Notes: a model not told the origin generated them from the sequence alone. A stretch of DNA of 64,000 bases from Flavobacteriaceae bacterium LYZ1037 (GCA_003144015.1 QFWS01000003.1:1-64000); one strand, 5' to 3'; positions 8,914-17,663 are shown, counted from the first letter of the stretch. Translations and numbers: made by a program.

Positions 8914-9825
8914 CTACTCTTCTAGACTAGTTCTTTTTCTTTTTCTTTTAATTTTGATGTTTTTCAATATTCCATTTAGCATCACTACGCCAATAATAAT
9001 TGAAGCTCCCAAATAAAAAGACGGACTCATTATTTCTTTTTTTGGAAATAAAATAAGCGCTAAAACAATACCATAAATTGGTTCTAAATTATAAGTTAAC
9101 ACTACTGTATATGGACTAACGTATCTCATAACATAAACTGAAGCAATAAAGGCATATGCTGTACATACAGAGGCTAAAACAAAAAGATAACCAAAGTCTG
9201 ATATGCTTAGAACAAAGAACTCTTTTGAAAATCCATTACCAAATAAAATAATAAACAAACTAATAAATAAAACACCACTAATAAACTCGTAAACTGAAAT
9301 AACGGTTGCCGTATGTTTCTCTAAGAATTTGCCGTTTAAAACAGCAAATGTAGAGGATAAAAATGCTGAAACAATTCCTAAAATAATACCATATAAATAT
9401 TTAAACTCACTATTAGTAATGATAGCAACACCAACCATAATAAGAAGTCCAAATACAATTTCATACCAAATAATTTTTCGTTTATAAATTATAGGCTCAA
9501 GCAATGAAGCAAAGAATGCTCCAGTAGAAAACATCGCAAGGGTAATAGATATATTTGACACTTTTATCGATTCGAAAAAAGTAATCCAATGCAAAGCAAT
9601 AATAATACCAGCAAAGGCTAATTTTGCAACCGATTTTAATGGGATCTTAATATTTATCTTAGCAAAAATAATATACATAAACATTAAGGCAGTTGCTATA
9701 AGCATACGATACCAAACCAATGACACGGCATCTATAGATATTAACTCACCTAAAATAGCTGTAAATCCTGCGATAAATACAAGAAGATGTAGGTGCAGGT
9801 AATTTTTTAAATTATCGTTTAGCAT
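8914..9825 (-). CDS. DMT-superfamily (EamA) transporter
   Basis: A 303-residue membrane protein with about ten hydrophobic helices arranged as two EamA repeats, typical of drug/metabolite transporters. A basic tail (KIKRKRKR) suggests a cytoplasmic C-terminus. Substrate is not predictable from sequence; relatives export amino acids or other small metabolites. The start overlaps the end of the upstream LptF/G-type gene by 14 bases, so the two are translationally linked and probably in one operon with tgt. Confidence 0.88.
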   Translation of the reverse strand: MLNDNLKNYLHLHLLVFIAGFTAILGELISIDAVSLVWYRMLIATALMFMYIIFAKINIKIPLKSVAKLAFAGIIIALHWITFFESIKVSNISITLAMFSTGAFFASLLEPIIYKRKIIWYEIVFGLLIMVGVAIITNSEFKYLYGIILGIVSAFLSSTFAVLNGKFLEKHTATVISVYEFISGVLFISLFIILFGNGFSKEFFVLSISDFGYLFVLASVCTAYAFIASVYVMRYVSPYTVVLTYNLEPIYGIVLALILFPKKEIMSPSFYLGASIIIGVVMLNGILKNIKIKRKRKRTSLEE

Positions 9826-10888
9826 TGTAAAGAAGATAAGCCGCTAAAAAACCAAAAATCACATTAGGAAACCAAACTGCCACCAATGGAGAAAAATCTG
9901 ATTGTGAGGCTAACACACCAAATATTTTATCGAAAAACACAAAAACCATAGCGATACAAATTCCGAAAGCTAGGTTAACTCCCATTCCACCACGACGTTT
10001 AATAGAAGAAACAGCTACTGCAATAATCGTTAAAATAAATACAGATACTGGTAAACTCCATTTACGATATTTTACCAATTTATATCTATTTATATAAGAC
10101 GATCCCCTCTTTTCTTCTTTTTCAATAAATTTATTTAACTCGCCATAAGGTAATGTTTCTGCTATGTAAACTACTGGTGTTAAATCTTCTAAATCGAATG
10201 GAAAAAGGGTGTCTTTTTTTCTTACTATATCAAGAATGTCATCGCTTTCTCCAATTAATCTTTTGGTATAATTATTTAAAATATATGTGCTATCTTCTTC
10301 ATTAAACTTAATCGTATTAGCACTAATCTTATAAGTCATTTTATCATCTTCAAAATGTTCTAAAGTAAAATTTCTACCGATTTTTTGTTTCACGTCAAAA
10401 TTTTTCACATAAATATAATCGTGATCATTAATTTGCCTATAAACGTTCTGATTATTAAGTGCATCATTACTGTTTTTAAGGTATTTATAATTAAAATCGT
10501 TAAACCCTCTACTTGCATTTGGTGCTAAATACATGCCTAAAACCAAAGCTAAAATAGCAACAATAGTAGCTCCAATCATGTAAGGTCTTAAAAATCTAGA
10601 GAAAGAAACACCAGAACTTAAAAATGCAATAACTTCTGTGTTATTAGCCAATTTTGAAGTAAACCAAATTACAGAAAGGAATAAAAACAATGGAAATAAT
10701 AAATGGGCGAAATAAATTGTGAAGTCTAAAAAGTAGATTAATACTTCTCCAAAAGGCACTTCGTTTTCAAGTATTTTACCTATTTTCTCTGCTAAATGGA
10801 CTGTTATTCCAATAGGAATAAACAATAGCAACATGATAAAAAATGTAAACAAATAACGTTTTAATATGTACCAATCGAGTATTTTCAA
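9812..10888 (-). CDS. LptF/LptG family permease
   Basis: A 358-residue inner-membrane protein with three N-terminal helices, a periplasmic beta-rich region (about 120-270) and three C-terminal helices, the LptF/LptG layout. With LptB the family extracts lipopolysaccharide and passes it to LptC/A. It starts with MKILDWYILKRYLFTF, a typical opening. Only one of the two expected paralogues is in the window. It begins two bases after the tgt stop and overlaps the DMT gene, so a tgt-lptFG-eamA operon is likely. Confidence 0.9.
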   Translation of the reverse strand: MKILDWYILKRYLFTFFIMLLLFIPIGITVHLAEKIGKILENEVPFGEVLIYFLDFTIYFAHLLFPLFLFLSVIWFTSKLANNTEVIAFLSSGVSFSRFLRPYMIGATIVAILALVLGMYLAPNASRGFNDFNYKYLKNSNDALNNQNVYRQINDHDYIYVKNFDVKQKIGRNFTLEHFEDDKMTYKISANTIKFNEEDSTYILNNYTKRLIGESDDILDIVRKKDTLFPFDLEDLTPVVYIAETLPYGELNKFIEKEEKRGSSYINRYKLVKYRKWSLPVSVFILTIIAVAVSSIKRRGGMGVNLAFGICIAMVFVFFDKIFGVLASQSDFSPLVAVWFPNVIFGFLAAYLLYNAKR

Positions 10889-10890
10889 AA

Positions 10891-12021
10891 TTATAGTCGT
10901 TTATCCATTTGTTTCACCATCCTATCTTTCCAAATTCTAAAATCTCCTGCTAATATATGCTTTCTCGCTTCGCGAACCAACCACATATAGAACCCTAAAT
11001 TATGTATGGTTGCTATTTGCGCTCCTAATCTCTCGTTTACAGTAAATAAGTGACGAAGGTAGGCTTTAGTGTAATCTGTATCTACAAAAGTAATTCCCAT
11101 ATCATCAATTGGTGAAAAATCGTCAGCCCATTTTAAATTCTTTATATTAATGGTACCGTGAGCTGTAAATAACATGCCGTTTCTAGCATTTCTAGTAGGC
11201 ATCACACAATCAAACATATCAACTCCTAAGGCGATATTTTCAAGAATATTTATAGGAGTTCCAACACCCATTAAATATCTTGGTTTGTCTTCTGGTAGAA
11301 TATCGGTTACAATTTCTGTCATGGCATACATTTCTTCAGCTGGTTCCCCGACAGACAAACCTCCAATAGCATTCCCTTCTGCACCTGCATTGGCAATATA
11401 TTCGGCAGATTGCTTCCTTAAATCTTTATAGGTGCTTCCTTGAACAATAGGAAAAAAGGTCTGACTATAATTGTATTTAAAAGGCACTTTTTCTAAATGA
11501 TTAATACATCTATCCAACCATCTATGCGTCATATGCATGGAGCGTTTTGCATAATGATAATCGCACGGATAAGGCGTGCATTCATCGAATGCCATAATAA
11601 TATCTGCTCCAATGGTTCGTTGAATTTCCATCACATTCTCTGGAGTAAACGTATGGTAACTTCCGTCAATATGACTTTTAAATTTAACGCCTTCCTCTTT
11701 TATTTTTCGATTAGCAGAAAGCGAATACACTTGGTATCCACCGGAATCGGTTAAAATATTACGATCCCAATTCATAAATTTATGCAATCCTCCAGCTTTT
11801 TCTAAAATAGTTGTTTGAGGACGAAGGTATAAATGATAGGTATTACCTAGAATTATATCTGGATTAATATCATTTTTAAGTTCACGTTGATGAACCCCTT
11901 TTACAGATGCAACAGTACCAACTGGCATAAATATTGGAGTTTCTATTTTACCATGATCTGTTGTAATTACTCCAGCTCTGGCATTTGATTGAGTGTCTTT
12001 TCCTTTTAATTCAAAAATCAT
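10891..12021 (-). CDS. tgt: tRNA-guanine (queuine) transglycosylase
   Basis: Exchanges guanine-34 of GUN-anticodon tRNAs for the preQ1 base on the queuosine pathway. At 376 residues it is normal length. The active-site block LTDSGGYQVYSLS, the GGLSVGE substrate loop and CVMPTRNARNG are intact. The usual structural zinc site C-x-C-x2-C is replaced by DDMGITFVDTDY, although the later histidine (TIHNLG) remains. It is the first gene of a probable operon with the LptF/G permease and DMT transporter, and has its own -7 element upstream. Confidence 0.96.
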   Translation of the reverse strand: MIFELKGKDTQSNARAGVITTDHGKIETPIFMPVGTVASVKGVHQRELKNDINPDIILGNTYHLYLRPQTTILEKAGGLHKFMNWDRNILTDSGGYQVYSLSANRKIKEEGVKFKSHIDGSYHTFTPENVMEIQRTIGADIIMAFDECTPYPCDYHYAKRSMHMTHRWLDRCINHLEKVPFKYNYSQTFFPIVQGSTYKDLRKQSAEYIANAGAEGNAIGGLSVGEPAEEMYAMTEIVTDILPEDKPRYLMGVGTPINILENIALGVDMFDCVMPTRNARNGMLFTAHGTINIKNLKWADDFSPIDDMGITFVDTDYTKAYLRHLFTVNERLGAQIATIHNLGFYMWLVREARKHILAGDFRIWKDRMVKQMDKRL

Positions 12022-12041
12022 ATACTAATAACATCAGTTGG

Positions 12042-12049
12042 CAAATATA
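12042..12049 (-). promoter_or_regulatory. -7 element upstream of tgt
   Basis: On the minus strand TATATTTG is a perfect match to TAnnTTTG, about 20 bases before the tgt ATG. No clear -33 TTG accompanies it. Confidence 0.5.
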
Positions 12050-12135
12050 AATAACATAAAGCGAGGAATTTCTTAATAAAATCAAAATTGTTAGCAAAAC
12101 ACCAACATTCGTTAATAAGTGACTTAAAACTCCTT

Positions 12136-12165
12136 TTGAATACGTATTTTAAACCATTATTTTTG
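12136..12165 (+). promoter_or_regulatory. Transketolase operon promoter
   Basis: TTG at 12136-12138 and TATTTTTG at 12158-12165 are spaced by 19 bases, an excellent Bacteroidota promoter. The start codon follows 25 bases after the -7 element. Confidence 0.65.
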
Positions 12166-12190
12166 CAACTGAAAAACTAACAAAATAAAC

Positions 12191-13036
12191 ATGCCAAACA
12201 CACAACAATTAAAAGATTTAACTACCCAGGTTCGTAGAGATATTCTTCGAATGGTACACAAAGTAAATTCAGGTCATCCTGGAGGTTCCTTAGGATGTGC
12301 TGAGTTTTTTGTAGCACTTTACCAAGAAATTATGGATAGAAACACCCATTTTGACATGGATGGAATTGATGAAGATTTATTCTTTTTATCGAATGGTCAT
12401 ATTTCTCCAGTTTATTATAGTGTTCTTGCAAGATCTGGTTATTTTCCGGTGGACGAGTTAAACACCTTTCGTTTAATTAATTCGCGCTTACAAGGTCACC
12501 CAACAACTCATGAAAATTTACCAGGAATACGAATTGCCTCAGGTTCTCTAGGTCAAGGTATGTCTGTTGCATTAGGTGCTGCTCAAACCAAAAAATTAAA
12601 TAAGGATTCGCATTTAATATATAGTTTGCATGGTGATGGCGAATTACAAGAGGGTCAAAACTGGGAAGCTATTATGTACGCTGCAGGAAACAAAGTAGAT
12701 AATATTATTTCTACTATAGATTTAAATGGTCAGCAAATTGATGGTTCTACAGATACCGTTTTACCAATGGGGAGTTTAAAAGCAAAATTTGAAGCTTTTG
12801 GCTGGAAAGTTGTTGAAATAAACGAAGGAAATAACATCGAAGCTATTTTAAAAGGCATGGCTGAAGCAAAAAGTAAAACTGGGCAAGGAAAACCAGTTTG
12901 TGTTTTATTAAAAACCATTATGGGTAATGGTGTCGATTTTATGATGCATACACATGCATGGCATGGCAAGGCTCCAAACGATGAGCAATTAGCTAATGGG
13001 TTAGCGCAAAACCCAGAAACTTTAGGAGACTATTAA
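12191..13036 (+). CDS. Transketolase, N-terminal (TPP-binding) subunit
   Basis: First half of a split transketolase, 281 residues. It carries the thiamine-diphosphate binding region, with the HGDGELQEGQNWEA motif followed by NKVDNIISTIDLNGQQIDG, and the early HPGGSLG block. With the next gene it transfers two-carbon ketol units in the non-oxidative pentose phosphate pathway. Split transketolases of this form are common in Bacteroidota. The C-terminal subunit starts 19 bases downstream, so the two are co-transcribed from the promoter at 12136-12165. Confidence 0.95.
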   Translation: MPNTQQLKDLTTQVRRDILRMVHKVNSGHPGGSLGCAEFFVALYQEIMDRNTHFDMDGIDEDLFFLSNGHISPVYYSVLARSGYFPVDELNTFRLINSRLQGHPTTHENLPGIRIASGSLGQGMSVALGAAQTKKLNKDSHLIYSLHGDGELQEGQNWEAIMYAAGNKVDNIISTIDLNGQQIDGSTDTVLPMGSLKAKFEAFGWKVVEINEGNNIEAILKGMAEAKSKTGQGKPVCVLLKTIMGNGVDFMMHTHAWHGKAPNDEQLANGLAQNPETLGDY

Positions 13037-13055
13037 TTATCAATCAACAACGAAC

Positions 13056-14009
13056 ATGAAAACATACATAAATACAGGAAATAAAGATACTCGTTCAGGC
13101 TTTGGAGACGGTTTAACAGAATTGGGACAAACGAATGAAAATGTTGTGGCATTATGTGCCGATTTAATTGGCTCTTTAAAGATGGACGATTTTAAAGCAA
13201 ATCATCCCGAACGTTTTTTTCAGGTAGGGATTGCTGAAGCTAATATGATTGGTTTAGCAGCTGGAATGACGATTGGTGGAAAAATTCCATTTACTGGTAC
13301 TTTTGCTAACTTTTCTACGGGTCGTGTTTACGATCAAATTCGTCAGAGTGTTGCTTATTCAGATAAAAATGTAAAAATATGTGCCTCACATGCTGGTTTA
13401 ACTTTAGGTGAAGATGGTGCTACCCATCAGATTTTAGAAGATATAGGCTTGATGAAAATGTTGCCAGGAATGACGGTTATTAACACTTGTGATTATAACC
13501 AAACAAAAGCAGCAACTATTGCTATTGCAAATCATCAAGGACCAGTCTACCTACGTTTCGGAAGACCAAAAGTGGCTAACTTTACTTCTGAAGATCAGAC
13601 ATTTGAAATTGGGAAAGCCCTTCATTTAGTAGAAGGTTCAGATGTTACTATTGTTGCCACTGGGCATTTGGTGTGGGAAGCTCTTGAAGCTGCTAAAACT
13701 TTAAATGAAAGAGGGATTTCTGCTGAAGTTATAAATATTCATACCATAAAACCATTAGACGATGAAGCCATTATCAAATCTGTTTCAAAAACAGGTAGTA
13801 TAGTAACTGCTGAAGAGCATAATTTTCTTGGAGGTTTAGGTGAAAGTGTTGCACGAGTATTAGCAACAAAAAAACCAACACCACAAGAATTTGTGGCTAC
13901 CAAAGATACCTTTGGTGAATCTGGAACCCCTGAACAGCTTATGGAAAAATATGGTTTAAATAGCCAAGCCATTATTAAAGCCGTTGAAACTGTATTAAAA
14001 AGAAAATAA
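13056..14009 (+). CDS. Transketolase, C-terminal subunit
   Basis: Second half of the split enzyme, 317 residues, containing the pyrimidine-binding domain (catalytic glutamate region FFQVGIAEANMIGLAAGM) and the transketolase C-terminal domain (VTIVATGHLVWEALEAA and EEHNFLGGLGE). It must assemble with the preceding subunit to form the TPP active site. The sequence also resembles the E1-beta/DXS C-terminal superfamily, but partner and order identify transketolase. Confidence 0.95.
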   Translation: MKTYINTGNKDTRSGFGDGLTELGQTNENVVALCADLIGSLKMDDFKANHPERFFQVGIAEANMIGLAAGMTIGGKIPFTGTFANFSTGRVYDQIRQSVAYSDKNVKICASHAGLTLGEDGATHQILEDIGLMKMLPGMTVINTCDYNQTKAATIAIANHQGPVYLRFGRPKVANFTSEDQTFEIGKALHLVEGSDVTIVATGHLVWEALEAAKTLNERGISAEVINIHTIKPLDDEAIIKSVSKTGSIVTAEEHNFLGGLGESVARVLATKKPTPQEFVATKDTFGESGTPEQLMEKYGLNSQAIIKAVETVLKRK

Positions 14010-14054
14010 TTGCTTTAATGTTTCGTTTTATATTAAACCCTAAAACGAAAATTT

Positions 14055-14642
14055 ATGAAGCAGGTATTTTATTTAAGTATAGTTCTAATAGTTTTTACAA
14101 CGTTTGCTCAAGCACAAAACAAATCTGGTTTTGGATTTAAAGGAGGTTTAAACTATAATGCAAATGGGGACTATTTTGAATCTATAGGAAGTAATGCAGA
14201 ACATCCAGATAGACATGTAGGTTATCACTTTGGTATCTTTGGTAAGATAGGTGGTAAAATTTATTTAAAACCAGAATTGGTTTATACAAGCACTAAAAGT
14301 GACTATAATACTGGGAGTTTTAAAATGCAAAAGCTGGATGCTCCAGTATTGGTTGGTTTAAGATTCTTTGAATTTCTTAATGTCTTTGCTGGTCCTTCTT
14401 TACAATATATTCTAGATTCAGAATTTGAAGGAATTGACATTAATGAAATTGAAAATGATTTTACTGTTGGTTTAAACTTTGGCGTTGGAGTTAGTTTCAA
14501 CAGAATTGGAATCGACCTAAGATATGAAAGAGGGTTTAGTGAAAACGAAGCTACTTTTATAAATAGTAATTCTGGTTTAAATGTCAGTAGAATTGATACT
14601 AGACCAGATCAATTAATCTTGAGTTTATCTTTTCTTTTATAA
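14055..14642 (+). CDS. Small outer-membrane beta-barrel protein (PorT-like)
   Basis: A 195-residue protein with a signal peptide (MKQVFYLSIVLIVFTTFAQAQ) and alternating aromatic/hydrophobic strands (GFGFKGGLNYNANGDY, KIYLKPELVYTSTKS, FTVGLNFGVGVSF). It ends in hydrophobic LSLSFLL, as in outer-membrane barrels of the PorT/opacity-like type. A specific role in T9SS cannot be claimed. It lies 45 bases after the transketolase pair and is followed by a terminator. Confidence 0.8.
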   Translation: MKQVFYLSIVLIVFTTFAQAQNKSGFGFKGGLNYNANGDYFESIGSNAEHPDRHVGYHFGIFGKIGGKIYLKPELVYTSTKSDYNTGSFKMQKLDAPVLVGLRFFEFLNVFAGPSLQYILDSEFEGIDINEIENDFTVGLNFGVGVSFNRIGIDLRYERGFSENEATFINSNSGLNVSRIDTRPDQLILSLSFLL

Positions 14643-14684
14643 ACAAAAAAACCTCTTAATAATTTAAGAGGTTTTTTTGTTTTA
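14641..14684. terminator. Bidirectional terminator
   Basis: A perfect CCTCTTAA/TTAAGAGG stem (14652-14659 with 14664-14671) with a TAAT loop. It is flanked by an A run on the left and a T run on the right, so it can stop both the barrel gene and the convergent FKBP gene. Confidence 0.85.
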
Positions 14685-14695
14685 CAATGTTACTT

Positions 14696-15790
14696 TTAGT
14701 TTACACTACTATCTAAATAATCTGGAATCCCATCATTATTTGAATCTGTGTAAATAACCGTATTTAAAGTAAATGTCCCATTGTTATTATCTACAATATT
14801 ATATAATACTTCATCTGGTGCCGCATAGGTATCATAATACGTTTGAGCTGCTGTATTTGAAGTAAAAGGCATCATGTTTTCATCTTCAGTATAAACCGTT
14901 CTTTCTATTTCATCTTTTGTTAAAACCCCATCACCATCGTCATCAACATCCACAAAGTCTGGAATATCATCACCATCTGTATCATCATCAAAAGAATCTT
15001 GATTATTGTTTAAATCTTCTAAATAAGAAAATACACCATCAGAATCATGATCAAAAAGCGTTCGTTTTTCTGGATTAAAAGTAAAAATTAAGTTAGAATA
15101 TGCAGGCACATTTGCTTGTGTTTGAGAAAAATAACCCAATCCAGAAGGAACAAAAACAGCACCAATACCATGATTGTGATTTGTAATAGTTCCGTCCATA
15201 TTTTCGGTATAACCTTGTCTAGCTTTAAACTCTATAATGCCTTCTTTAAAACCATCTACCACACCTAAATAATTACCAACCGAAGTTAAATGAAAAGGGA
15301 TTCCAGTTACAGCACTGTCAAAAAGAGTTCCATCTATTAAAGTCCCATTATAATTAGCAAAAACCTGATCGATTGGGTGAATATCACCTCCTAAACCTTC
15401 TCTAACAACTAAATAATAAAGCTTATAAACTATGCCTTCAGAATCTGTTACTTCTTTAATTTTCAATTCGTCACCTAGCATATCCATTAATGATGTTTTA
15501 TCGCTATTTGCACCAGCAATGGTATCGATAACTATTTCAAAACTATCGTTAGGTGTTACGATATAAGGCATAACGTCTAAATTACTATAAACTTGGTTTT
15601 GCTCAAATTCTTCATAATTATAAAAATGAGTTTCTAAATACGCCTCTATTTCTACGATATTTTCATCATAAACTTCCTGTCTATCTCTTGGTGGTACAAC
15701 ATATGGACTATCATCATCTTCATCTTTTTTACAAGATAAAACAATCAAACCAAAACATAAAACAGCAGTTGCTATATTTCTAATTTTCAT
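14696..15790 (-). CDS. FKBP-type isomerase lipoprotein with calcium-binding-like repeats
   Basis: The start is placed at the MKIRN methionine (15790), giving 364 residues. It is followed by a lipoprotein signal with lipobox Cys (GLIVLSCKKDED). The middle (about 140-230) is an FKBP peptidyl-prolyl isomerase domain (DQVFANYNGTLIDGTLFDSA, VDGFKEGI). The C-terminal third is Asp/Asn-rich with thrombospondin type 3-like units such as DHDSDGVFSYLEDLN and DVDDDGDGVLTKDEIE, and ends with NDGIPDYLDSS. It probably folds or stabilises proteins at the outer membrane or periplasmic face, with calcium-stabilised repeats. Similarity to the gliding-associated FKBP GldI is only at domain level. Confidence 0.85.
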   Translation of the reverse strand: MKIRNIATAVLCFGLIVLSCKKDEDDDSPYVVPPRDRQEVYDENIVEIEAYLETHFYNYEEFEQNQVYSNLDVMPYIVTPNDSFEIVIDTIAGANSDKTSLMDMLGDELKIKEVTDSEGIVYKLYYLVVREGLGGDIHPIDQVFANYNGTLIDGTLFDSAVTGIPFHLTSVGNYLGVVDGFKEGIIEFKARQGYTENMDGTITNHNHGIGAVFVPSGLGYFSQTQANVPAYSNLIFTFNPEKRTLFDHDSDGVFSYLEDLNNNQDSFDDDTDGDDIPDFVDVDDDGDGVLTKDEIERTVYTEDENMMPFTSNTAAQTYYDTYAAPDEVLYNIVDNNNGTFTLNTVIYTDSNNDGIPDYLDSSVN

Positions 15791-15803
15791 TATTGCTTCT
15801 TTT

Positions 15804-15837
15804 TTGAGGTGCAAGATACAATTTATTAATAATTTTG
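15804..15837 (+). promoter_or_regulatory. Promoter of the S4-domain gene
   Basis: TTG (15804-15806) and TAATTTTG (15830-15837) with a 23-base spacer, at the long end of what the consensus tolerates. It lies 34 bases before the ATG. Confidence 0.5.
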
Positions 15838-15871
15838 CACAAGAACATTAACGTAGATTTTAGATAATATT

Positions 15872-16243
15872 ATGCGAATTGACAAGTATTTATGGTGTGT
15901 AAGATATTATAAAACAAGGAGTCTTGCTACAACTGCATGTAAAAAAGGGCATGTAAAAGTTAATGGAGACCCTATAAAGCCTAGCCGTGAAGTTTACCCA
16001 ACAGATGAGGTTCAAGTAAGAAAAGACCAAATAAACTATACGTTTACTATAAACGATTTACCTCCAAGTAGGGTTGGCGCCAAACTAGTCGATATTTATA
16101 GAACAGACACTACACCCAAGGAAGCATTTGAAGCACAAGAGCTTTTAAAATACTCTAAAGACTACTACCGAAAAAAAGGAACCGGAAGACCAACAAAAAA
16201 AGATAGAAGAGATATTGACGACTATCAAGATGAAATTGAATAA
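15872..16243 (+). CDS. S4-domain RNA-binding protein (Hsp15-like)
   Basis: A 123-residue basic protein starting MRIDKYLWCVRYYKTRS and continuing through an S4 fold (ACKKGHVKVNGDPIKPSREV) at residues 1-60, as in HslR/Hsp15. That protein binds stalled 50S subunits carrying peptidyl-tRNA after heat stress. The lysine-rich tail (YYRKKGTGRPTKKDRRD) is typical. It is divergent from the FKBP lipoprotein gene. Confidence 0.88.
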   Translation: MRIDKYLWCVRYYKTRSLATTACKKGHVKVNGDPIKPSREVYPTDEVQVRKDQINYTFTINDLPPSRVGAKLVDIYRTDTTPKEAFEAQELLKYSKDYYRKKGTGRPTKKDRRDIDDYQDEIE

Positions 16244-16274
16244 CAAAAATCTCCAAAATTCTAAATTTGTATTT

Positions 16275-16282
16275 TATCTTTG
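16275..16282 (+). promoter_or_regulatory. -7 element deciding the start of the phosphoribosyltransferase
   Basis: TATCTTTG fits TAnnTTTG. It overlaps an in-frame TTG at 16280, which therefore cannot be the start, and it places transcription near 16288, just before the ATG at 16301. Confidence 0.5.
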
Positions 16283-16300
16283 AACAAAGAACTATCTAAG

Positions 16301-16804
16301 ATGACTTTAACAAAAAATATTATTTTAAACCACGAAGAAATAAATCATAAAATCAAGCGAATTGCTTATCAGATTTATGAAAACAATGTAAATGAAACCG
16401 AGGTTATCTTAGCAGGTATTGACAAAAATGGATACATTCTTGCCAAGAAACTAAAAACAGTCTTAAGTAAAATTTCTCCTATTACTCCAGTTTTGTGCAA
16501 GGTGGTTATTGATAAGAAAAATCCAAGAAACGATATTAAAACATCTCTTAACACTAAAGATTACGAAAATAAATCTGTTGTTTTAATAGACGATGTCTTA
16601 AATTCTGGTACGACTTTGATTTATGGCGTGAAATATTTTCTTGAAGTGCCATTAAAACAATTTAAAACTGCCGTTTTAGTTAATAGAAATCATAAAAAAT
16701 ATCCTGTTAAAGCGGATTTTAAAGGTATCTCACTTTCTACTTCCTTAAACGAGCACATAGATGTCATTTTAGAAGGAAAAGCGTTTAAAGCATATTTAAA
16801 ATAG
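16301..16804 (+). CDS. Phosphoribosyltransferase family protein (PyrR-like)
   Basis: A 167-residue type I PRTase-fold protein. The PRPP-binding motif is VVLIDDVLNSGTTL, preceded by the beta-strand segment EVILAGIDKNGYILAKKL. Length and layout resemble PyrR or hypoxanthine PRTases, but the substrate is not determined by these motifs. The ATG at 16301 is preferred because a -7 promoter element overlaps the upstream TTG. It is convergent with aroK and overlaps it by nine bases. Confidence 0.85.
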   Translation: MTLTKNIILNHEEINHKIKRIAYQIYENNVNETEVILAGIDKNGYILAKKLKTVLSKISPITPVLCKVVIDKKNPRNDIKTSLNTKDYENKSVVLIDDVLNSGTTLIYGVKYFLEVPLKQFKTAVLVNRNHKKYPVKADFKGISLSTSLNEHIDVILEGKAFKAYLK

Positions 16805-17314
16805 CTTTGAAACTATATTTTCTATCACTTCTGCTTTAACTTTGTTTCCATCTATTTTATAATTAGCCTGATTATAAAAAGGCAAACGTTCAAATAAATG
16901 CTTACCAACAAATTCTAACATATCATTTTGGTCTGAAACATAGGCAACTAATGGTCTATTGCTTTTATCATTCATTAACCTTCTTGCCAATTCATTTACA
17001 GGAACATTTAAAAAGAATGAGGTTACATCTTTATTTTCTTTGAGTAATTCTAAATTATTCGAAAAGCAAGGAGTTCCACCACCGAGAGATAAAATCAAAT
17101 CGTCTTTTGATGAAATAATCTCTTTTAAATAGCTATTTTCAATTTTTCTAAAAAAAATTTCACCTTTTTCTAAAAATATTTTCTGAATGGATTTACCTTC
17201 TTTTTCTTCAATAAATTGATCCAGATCGATATAATTTATTTTTAAAATTTTGGCTAATTCACTGCCTATTAAAGACTTCCCCGAAGCCATATATCCTAAT
17301 AAAATAATTTTCAT
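16796..17314 (-). CDS. aroK: Shikimate kinase
   Basis: Phosphorylates the 3-hydroxyl of shikimate with ATP in aromatic amino acid synthesis. The 172 residues carry the P-loop GYMASGKSLIG, the shikimate-binding DLDQFIEE, a FFRKIE arginine, the glycine-rich LSLGGGTPC and the lid NRPLV. Length is normal. It stands alone on the minus strand, with no other aro genes nearby. Confidence 0.95.
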   Translation of the reverse strand: MKIILLGYMASGKSLIGSELAKILKINYIDLDQFIEEKEGKSIQKIFLEKGEIFFRKIENSYLKEIISSKDDLILSLGGGTPCFSNNLELLKENKDVTSFFLNVPVNELARRLMNDKSNRPLVAYVSDQNDMLEFVGKHLFERLPFYNQANYKIDGNKVKAEVIENIVSKLF

Positions 17315-17390
17315 AATTGCTCAAAATTTTTAACTAAATGACTTTGCAAAGTAACAAAACAAAAAAACAAAAATAATCTTTTAAAAAGGT

Positions 17391-17420
17391 TTGGAATATT
17401 GATTAAAGCTCTTATATTTG
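17391..17420 (+). promoter_or_regulatory. tRNA-Lys promoter
   Basis: TTG (17391-17393) and a perfect TATATTTG (17413-17420), 19-base spacing. It is one of the clearest promoters in the window and lies 26 bases before the tRNA. Confidence 0.7.
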
Positions 17421-17445
17421 CACCCTCGTTAGAGAAAAACAAATT

Positions 17446-17518
17446 GACCTGGTAGCTCAGTTGGTAGAGCATCTCCCTTTTAAGGAGAGGGTCCTGGGTT
17501 CGAGCCCCAGCCCGGTCA
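17446..17518 (+). tRNA. tRNA-Lys (anticodon TTT)
   Basis: A full 73-base cloverleaf: D arm GCTC/GAGC, anticodon arm TCTCC/GGAGA with loop CTTTTAA, and T arm CTGGG-TTCGAGC-CCCAG. The acceptor arms are GACCTGG and CCCGGTC, leaving one unpaired T-C opposition at position 5:68. The CCA end is not encoded. Confidence 0.95.
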
Positions 17519-17520
17519 CA

Positions 17521-17553
17521 AAAAAAAGTTAAGCTACATGCTTAACTTTTTTT
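17521..17553 (+). terminator. Terminator after tRNA-Lys
   Basis: A long stem (17521-17534 with 17540-17553) around a TACAT loop, with A and T runs at the ends. It separates the tRNA-Lys and tRNA-Leu transcripts. Confidence 0.8.
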
Positions 17554-17575
17554 ATTTTTATATCTTACACATTAT

Positions 17576-17659
17576 GCGCACGTGGCGGAATTGGTAGACG
17601 CGCCAGCTTGAGGGGTTGGTGAACATTAGTTCGTGGAAGTTCGAATCTTCTCGTGCGCA
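17576..17659 (+). tRNA. tRNA-Leu (anticodon GAG)
   Basis: An 84-base class II tRNA. The acceptor GCGCACG pairs with CGTGCGC, the anticodon arm CCAGC/GTTGG has loop TTGAGGG (anticodon GAG), there is a long variable arm, and the T arm carries TTCGAAT. The CCA end is not encoded. Confidence 0.95.
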
Positions 17660-17663
17660 CAAT

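Noticed and set aside
16280-16300. TTG at 16280 as the phosphoribosyltransferase start
   Set aside because: It lies inside the -7 promoter element; the ATG at 16301 starts the conserved protein.
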